Below, in pieces: positions 58,258 to 64,000 of a stretch of DNA of 64,000 bases. The notes beneath the pieces were generated by a model, which was given only the letters and a program-made list of their open reading frames with translations, was not told the DNA's origin and ran no database searches. The stretch is from Lepidodermella squamata (Eukaryota > Gastrotricha): positions 1 through 64,000 of the forward strand of contig JBLDXI010000055.1 in assembly GCA_047495785.1 (NCBI GenBank), in the 5' to 3' direction. The stretch's first letter is position 1, and every line of letters begins with the position of its first letter. A program made the translations under genes and the position numbers.

Positions 58258-58896
58258 TTAAACATCGGGCTGAGTTTCGCCAGAGGCGATAGCCTCTTGA
58301 AGAGCTGACAAGATTTCACTGGTCATTTTCAATGTAGGATCGTTATCTACTGCTTCCACTTGCTCATTTATCTGACGCAGCTGTTCAGACAGAGTTGTCA
58401 TATTCATAGCGATGACCTTTTCCAATCTCTCAAGCACACCTCGTCGAGATAGAACCTGTCTATCGGCCATTACGCGCAAAGTTTCGCGAGCTTGTGTCGG
58501 TCGAAGTTCATTGATGAGATATTGGGAGTTAACAAATAGCGTTTTTAAATCCTCCAATTTGTTTTCACGAAACTGACTCTCCGGCGAGCGAACGATAACA
58601 TCGAGTAGATCAAGAAAACTGGCTAAAATACTTCGATTAAGTTTGTGCAGTTCTCCGCGAACCGAGTAATTCTGCGGATACAAACGGCGCACGTCTTGTA
58701 AATCCCACGACTGATTAGGTGAGGGATCAGGGGTTCCGAAAGTCATGCTTGGTCCCTCAGGAATAGGCGGTGGCTTCGGAGCAGCATTCTTCGCTATCAT
58801 TTCGTCTGTATAATTTTGAATATAAACCCATGGCGGGGGAGGGAATGAGGAATTGTACGCAGAATTCGATTGTTGTGATTGATTCAGATCACTCAT
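58258..58896 (-). CDS. MED7: Mediator subunit MED7
   Basis: Single exon of 212 aa (human 233). FPPPPWVYIQNYTDEMI and APKPPPIPEG match the N-terminal MED7 signature. LRKLN-type sequence ELHKLNRSILASFLDLLDV and KLEDLKTLFVNSQYLINELR, then RPTQARETLRVM, match the core that pairs with MED21 in the Mediator middle module. The C-terminal part is a coiled coil. MED7 links RNA polymerase II to activators in the nucleus. ATG 58896 gives the family length. It lies 104 bp upstream of the glutamate carrier on the same strand. Confidence 0.96.
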   Translation of the reverse strand: MSDLNQSQQSNSAYNSSFPPPPWVYIQNYTDEMIAKNAAPKPPPIPEGPSMTFGTPDPSPNQSWDLQDVRRLYPQNYSVRGELHKLNRSILASFLDLLDVIVRSPESQFRENKLEDLKTLFVNSQYLINELRPTQARETLRVMADRQVLSRRGVLERLEKVIAMNMTTLSEQLRQINEQVEAVDNDPTLKMTSEILSALQEAIASGETQPDV

Positions 58897-59807
58897 TGTA
58901 AATCTATGCCCTGTAATTGGAAAAGATACAATTATATAAGCAAGACTGCCGAAATTGGGATGCCAGAGTAAGATTGTTCACAAGGAAGTACTGTTATACG
59001 CGATAAAAGTAATCGAGCAATGAGCAAATGTTACAAGTTCAATTCAAAGCAGTTACTCATACGACCGGTCTGATTTTTGCCTCAGAGGCTAACATCACAC
59101 ATCACTGAATCCATAATGATGTTTGATGTGGCCAAAATACTTACTTATCCCGCAACAAAGAAAACACTAAGCACTAAGCATTAGCATAAGCCTTTCGACA
59201 CCCGACTGCTTCCACCATCCCATCATTCCATGATCCATCTCAAGGCAAAAACTTGGCAAAAAATGAATGAAAATGGAAAAAAATCGCTACATTTTGCGCG
59301 CCAAAATGTCATACTATCTTGATTGATTTTAATTTACTATCGAGAGGTTTGTTTCTTTATTAATAAAAAATTCCTTTGTATAATTTAGATATTTGAAGCG
59401 CGCTATTTTTTTTTCTTGCCGAGGTTTTTTTGTGTTTTTTTAGAAGCGCAACTCTCGAAGAAGCGTGCCAGTGCCAAGTGCCAAGTGCCAAAGTGGAAAG
59501 TGGAACACACGGAAGCTGGTGTGGTTGATTAATGGAGTCCCGTCAAGCAATTTCGGCCCTATCTTCATCTTCCGTCATTTGAAATGGAGTGTTGCGCAAT
59601 AATGATTGTGCGTCAGCTGTCAGCTGTTGTCTTTTTAGTGACTGGATTGGGCCGAAATCGCTTGACGGGTCTCAATTCATGTTGGATGACTGATCATTTT
59701 CTGTTGCACACTTGGAAATTTCTGCTCGCTCCATTTTTGCGCTGTTTATTTGAGGTTTATGTTTGTTCACCGTATGCCTCTTTCTCTAGGTTCAAATTTG
59801 CTGAGCT
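58897..59807. other. Divergent region between MED7 and the first TPR-RRM gene
   Basis: 911 bp. It contains GTGCCAA-type short repeats near 59468-59495 and a 25-nt inverted repeat pair (59535-59559 and 59649-59673). The acceptor-like TTTCTCTAG ends at 59789, 18 nt before the downstream ATG. No protein gene recognised; the 80-codon ORF at 59584-59826 has no family match. Confidence 0.5.
59535..59673. repeat. 25-nt inverted repeat pair with 89-nt spacer
   Basis: GAGTCCCGTCAAGCAATTTC (start of left arm, 59535) and GGGCCGAAATCGCTTGACGG (start of right arm, 59649) are reverse complements over 25 nt with two mismatches. Transcribed, this would fold as a long hairpin with a large loop. Confidence 0.7.
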
Positions 59808-61522
59808 ATGTATTATGATAGCGTAGCCAAAGCTGTTATTGTTCCTGATGTAAAGAACGACTCAAAGTTGGAGCAGGATGTCCACAGGAAGCAGAGCATC
59901 GAGCATGCTAGTAATTTTTAAGATTGCCTGTCTGCTTGAAATTATACCTGTATTTTTCTCAGGGAGTGCTCAAAAAATGTTCAAGCAAGGTCTCTACCAA
60001 GAAGCAGCTACAGCTTTCTCTAGGGCCATTCAGGAGTATCCGGACGATCCCTCGTTTTATTCTAACAGAGCTCTTTGCTATTTAGAGATAGGAAATTACA
60101 ACAGGTACATGTTTATTTTTTTCTCCGTATGAGGTCATATAATGTTTTCTCATTTTCAAGTGCTATCACTGACTGTGCGATTGCTTTGCGTTCCGACCCA
60201 AAAAGCATCAAATTCATGTATCGTAAAAGTTTAGCTTTGTTCGGAGCTGGACAGGTTACCGAGGCTTTGGAGTGCTTGTTGCAATCTCTCTCTATGGGAC
60301 CTTCAGAGACTGAGCAATCTGAAATATTGGAAAAGTTAGAAACCTTCAGTGGTGTTCTTCCAGACGGCGAGAGAGCAACTTGGCGTAAACACATTGTTGA
60401 TGCCCAAAAGCAAATCAGCGAGGGCTGGACTAGCTCCAAGAAAGATCACGCGACTGGGAATCGTGAGAAAAAAACCATCGACGCCTTATCTGAGTAAGAT
60501 TGCCTCTATACCTATCTCTGAAAGGTAATTATCATTCTGAATTTTAGTCGAACTAATCCCCTTCGTGCAACGATGCTTCAAATTAAGAATTTTTCGGGAA
60601 CTATGGCAACAGAAAAGGAATTGAAAAGACTCTTGAAGCCTTTTGGGAAAATAACTAGTATTTCTATCGGCAGCAATTGTACCTACGTTACGCTGACTTC
60701 GGCCGATGCTGCTGCTCATGCGTTGGATGCTCTTGACGGTTTTGACTTCTATGGGTCCGCCTTGTCAGTCCGTTACAAGCTAGGACAAAGCGAAAACGCT
60801 GATCCCAAATTGAAACCAGATGTTCAGGCGGTCACTAAGAAAATGGCTGGAGTGTCGATTGATGCTCCACCCAGGGCACCAGGCGATGGTTTGAAGCCGA
60901 AACCGCCACCTGTAAATTTAGCAGCCCCTCATCATACTGTTTGTTTGGAACCGCTTCCTCAAGCGTGCACTGAAGACGATTTGTGGATGATTGCTGCTCA
61001 ACACGGTAGCATTGTTAGGGTCAGTATTGATCGCACGAGGCGTGCTGGTTTTATCGAATACACCGATATTCGAATGGCCTTGGGCGCCGTGCATCACCTT
61101 CATGGCTTCACTATTTTCAACTTCCCTGTGACGGCATCGATTGTCGGCGATATCAATCGTCAAATGATTTCACCGTTGCCAAATCGCCCTCCATCGGCTG
61201 CTGGTGGACCACAAGGATTGTACAATGACGGAATCAAGCGTGACTTCAGAGTTTTGTGGCTTGGAAATTTATGCCCCGACATGACAGTAGAAGCTGTTAA
61301 AACCATGTTCCAGCGGTATGTTTATTTTGCTGATTTCAGTATTTTATGATTTTCCGTGTTTTGCCAAGATTTCGACCAACGAGTGCCGCGGTTTTCACAT
61401 CGACGAACTCGGGTTTTGTTAACTTTGCAAATGAAGCCGATGCAGCGAACGCTATGCGTGAACTCCAAGGTGCTAAAGTCAAGAATTTCGTGATGAAGAT
61501 CGAATACAAGAAACTGAAATGA
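59808..61522 (+). CDS. TPR plus three-RRM protein, first tandem copy
   Basis: Exons 59808-59910, 59963-60104, 60161-60493, 60548-61315 and 61369-61522 give 499 aa. An N-terminal TPR pair (KMFKQGLYQEAATAFSRAIQ, then FYSNRALCYLEIGNYNRA) is followed by helical sequence. RRM-like folds follow: MLQIKNFSGTMATEKELKRL with FYGSALSVRY, TVCLEPLPQACTEDDLWMIA with AGFIEYTDIRMALGAV, and VLWLGNLCPDMTVEAVKTMF with SGFVNFANEADAANAMREL, ending KKLK. TPR modules bind protein tails and RRMs bind RNA, so it is likely an RNA-binding adaptor. I do not recognise a named orthologue. The next gene is a clear paralogue with the same layout and start (MYYDS here, MSLYYDS there). Confidence 0.85.
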
Positions 61523-61980
61523 GTTTATTACATCTGAGAATCAAGTAATCTCTTGCCATATGTCAAACACTCGGTAGTTAATGAAGAAAGTTCTACTTAT
61601 TTCGCATCTCGTTCCTTGGGAAGTTATCTTGATGGCGTTGAGCGCTGTCAGACTCATATTATTATCTAAAAACTAGAATTAATACACGGTGCCACGCCGT
61701 CTCTTGCCGTTTCTTATCTGAAAAATAATGCCTACATATTTGCTTACCGGGGTGCTCGGAATCTCGTTTCAGTGGTTATAGGGTTGGGGAGTAGTTGCAT
61801 CTTGCCACTGTGGTCGCTAGAATTAACTCACTATATTGTTGATACTTCGCTCCCAAATGACAGCGAAAATTATCGCAAATTTATACCTTGATATTGTTAT
61901 TATTCTTGCAATAAATCAATGACTTACAGCGTTTTGGTTGATGCAATTTTTTCATCTAGGGATGGCTTGAGTTATTTAAA
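61523..61980 (+). other. Spacer between the TPR-RRM paralogues
   Basis: 458 bp containing an AATAAA polyadenylation signal near 61911. An acceptor-like TTCATCTAG ends at 61979-22, roughly 22 nt before the next ATG. No other gene seen. Confidence 0.5.
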
Positions 61981-64000
61981 ATGAGTCTTTACTATGACAG
62001 CGCACAACAAGCCGTCGTAGTGGCGTCAGAGGCGCCATCATCCAGCTCGGATTCGGGTTTCCTGAAAGCGGAAAAGCAGAAGTTCTTTCTTGACCATTTG
62101 AAGAAAGATAGCATTCATTTCGCGCGTAAATATGCCGTTCGAACCACTTTTATGGCTTTATTTCGTTTTTATTTATTTTCAAGGTGTGGGTGTTACGTTT
62201 TTTAAACGTGGTTTGTTTGAAGAGGCGTCTGAAGCTTTCTCGAAAGCGATTGAAAAATATCCGGCTGAGCCGTTATATTTTGGAAATCGGGCTCTTTGTT
62301 TTTTGGAGTTGGGAGAATATGAAAGGTTCTTAATTATGCTTATTTTTTTCAAGTTTTTTTCATGAGCTTTTTTTAATATTAGAGCGGCATCTGATTGTGA
62401 AACTGCCCTGCAGCTTGGCCCGAAAAGTGTGAAATTTTACTACCGGCAAGCATTGGCGTTATATGGATTGGGGGTAAATTTCGTGTTTTTTTCTCCTTGT
62501 TCTAGCTCATTTCTGTCGCCTATAGTCGGTAGCGCAGTCGATTCAGTCTTTGTTGCTCGCTTATTCCTTGGCAGTGAATTCAGTTGTGAACAGAACTGAT
62601 GAAATTGACTCGTTATTGGAAGAAATCGACGAAATTAAAGAGCGCATTGACTTTTTCTCGCAGTCGCTTTCGTTGGGCGATCGCGAGCTTGTTGAGCAGC
62701 AAATGGCTAATATCGAGAAGGAATGTGACTTCTCAGCTTGCAACCGAAACAGCACGTCCACGGACAGCAGCCACGAATCGATGTTTTCATTCCGGAAATC
62801 TGAGTGCCTTGAAAATGATCCCTATGCCGAGTAAGTAAAAATTTGAAAAAAAAAAATTCTGATTTATTTCATCTAATTTTTAGTCCCTCAAATCCATTAC
62901 AAGCATACATGCTTTGGATTGGAAATTTTTCAGGCCCCCATGCAACCGAAAAAGAGTTGAAGCGACTTTTGAAAAGGTTTTGTCACTTTTTTGATAATAT
63001 TATTTTTGTTGAAATGAATTGTTGCCTTCAGCTTTGGTGGAAAGACTCTGTCTTGTACGGTTTTTCCTCAAACTAGTTGCGCCCTAGTAACACTGCAAAG
63101 CGCTCATGCTACGGGTCAAGTTATGCAAAAGTTACAAGTTTGTCATTTGAAATTTTTTCGATTTCTCCATGTCTTAATTTCGGATTTTAGGGCTATGATT
63201 TTCATGGAACATCCCTGCTGGTCCGTTACAAAATGCGTGCTGGCGAAAAAGCACCAATCCCGACAAAGGAAAGACGACGAGAAAATAGTTATAGCGCACC
63301 TTGGCGAAGGTTGGCTAACATTAAGTTGGATGAAATATTCCGTGAATTTTTAATTCAGGACTGTCCCGTCTGAAGGAGATTCGAACGTGATTACCGGGGA
63401 CGCATCGGATGATGAACCCGACCAAGCTGTTAGCAGCGACGCGCTGTTTGAAAATGGATCGAAACCGAAAGCGAAACCGTTGTTCGGCCAGCCGGGCGAG
63501 TCGCGAACTGTTTGGGTTGGGAAATTGTCCGAGGAATGTTCGGAGGGCGACCTGCGTAAGTTGCTGTCTGCCGCGGGTCCCGTTTGCCGGGTCAACTTGT
63601 TGAGCGCTACCCGTTGCGCGTTTGTCGAATTCGGCGACCCCGACTCGGCTGAAGCAGCTGTTCGAGCTTTTAGCGGGCGACGTTTTTTCGGCAAGATTAT
63701 CCGTCTCAACCTGGCGTGTGACCTGGTTTCGACCTCAGCGAAACACCGCAACTCGGTTGATCGGCAGATGAGTGATACCAGCGGCGGGGATGGGACTGAG
63801 TCGCCGACAAGTGATACCGAGCAGTTGGATAAAAGTTTGTTGATGGATCACCAAATGCCTCAATCGCCACCGGACAGCCAGCTTAATAGCTCGACCTCCT
63901 CGTCCGAGGGCAAAGACTCCGAGGAAGAGGGTAAGGATTACAAGGCGCTGTGGCTCGGCAGCTTGGACGACCCTACGCTAAGTGAAGCTGATATTCTGAG
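61981..64000 (+). CDS. TPR plus RRM protein, second tandem copy (3' end off window)
   Basis: Exons 61981-62125, 62184-62325, 62383-62473, 62526-62830, 62884-62976, 63032-63137, 63191-63309 and 63359->64000, about 547 codons so far. The start MSLYYDSAQQAVVV and the TPR segment FFKRGLFEEASEAFSKAIEK / FGNRALCFLELGEYERA match the first copy. A Ser-rich linker follows, then RRM 1 (MLWIGNFSGPHATEKELKRL, split by introns) and RRM 2 (TVWVGKLSEECSEGDLRKLL, with FVEFGDPDSAEAAVRAF). An acidic linker leads to the start of RRM 3 (ALWLGSLDDPTLSEADIL) at the edge. It has more introns and longer acidic linkers than copy 1. Likely an RNA-binding adaptor; the family name is unknown to me. Confidence 0.82.

Overview
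The window is animal nuclear DNA. Protein genes are split by short GT-AG introns, many of them only 48-90 bp. Every gene I could rebuild is recognisably metazoan: BRWD/PHIP, TBRG1, FBXL4, DHDDS, MAP3K4, a synaptotagmin-like Rab effector, TYW5, SRRM1, two Rabs, FBXW10, a metabotropic glutamate receptor, a mitochondrial glutamate carrier and MED7. Gene density, very short introns, tightly spaced same-strand neighbours (68, 104 and 139 bp apart) and orphan splice-acceptor motifs just upstream of many ATGs point to a compact invertebrate genome with spliced-leader trans-splicing. GC content looks too high for Trichinella. My best guess is a clade I (Dorylaimia) nematode of the Trichuris type; this is an inference, not something the sequence proves.

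Layout: 1-5961 (-) BRWD/PHIP chromatin reader, C-terminus off the left edge; 6251-7028 (-) TBRG1; 7614-9652 (-) FBXL4; 9.7-11.7 kb no gene seen; 11729-14586 (+) DHDDS; 14726-20842 (+) MAP3K4; 20.8-22.6 kb no gene seen; 22616-25429 (-) Slp/bitesize-type C2 protein; 25888-26841 (+) TYW5; 26910-29342 (+) SRRM1; 29769-30449 (+) CCDC43-like; 30768-31795 and 32418-33341 (+) tandem Rab GTPases; 33.4-34.9 kb a small-RNA locus with a two-unit tandem repeat, tRNA-iMet(CAU), tRNA-Thr(CGU) and the 7SL SRP RNA gene; 36292-42340 (+) FBXW10; 43315-47294 (+) secreted multi-CUB/LamG/trypsin-like pseudoprotease; 47817-53421 (-) group I-like mGluR with a very long tail; 53.4-55.8 kb no gene seen; 55789-56214 (+) an orphan ORF; 56906-58153 (-) mitochondrial glutamate carrier; 58258-58896 (-) MED7; 59808-61522 and 61981->64000 (+) two tandem paralogues of an unusual TPR plus RRM protein, the second off the right edge.

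The exon coordinates in each entry were derived by hand from reading frame, splice motifs and family similarity. Each complete spliced model sums to a whole number of codons without internal stops. Functional themes include mitochondria (FBXL4, glutamate carrier), membrane traffic (two Rabs and a Rab27-effector-like C2 protein), translation and tRNA modification (tRNAs, 7SL, TYW5), nuclear regulation (BRWD, TBRG1, SRRM1, MED7) and glutamate signalling. Apart from the candidate polycistronic pairs, neighbours appear functionally unrelated.

I found no CRISPR array, no intact transposon and no convincing wholly new system. The most unusual items are the multi-CUB protein whose trypsin domain has lost its catalytic His and Ser, the tandem TPR-RRM genes, a MAP3K4 with a shortened ATP-binding glycine loop, a BRWD second bromodomain with a canonical Asn, and the acceptor-only signals that suggest operons.
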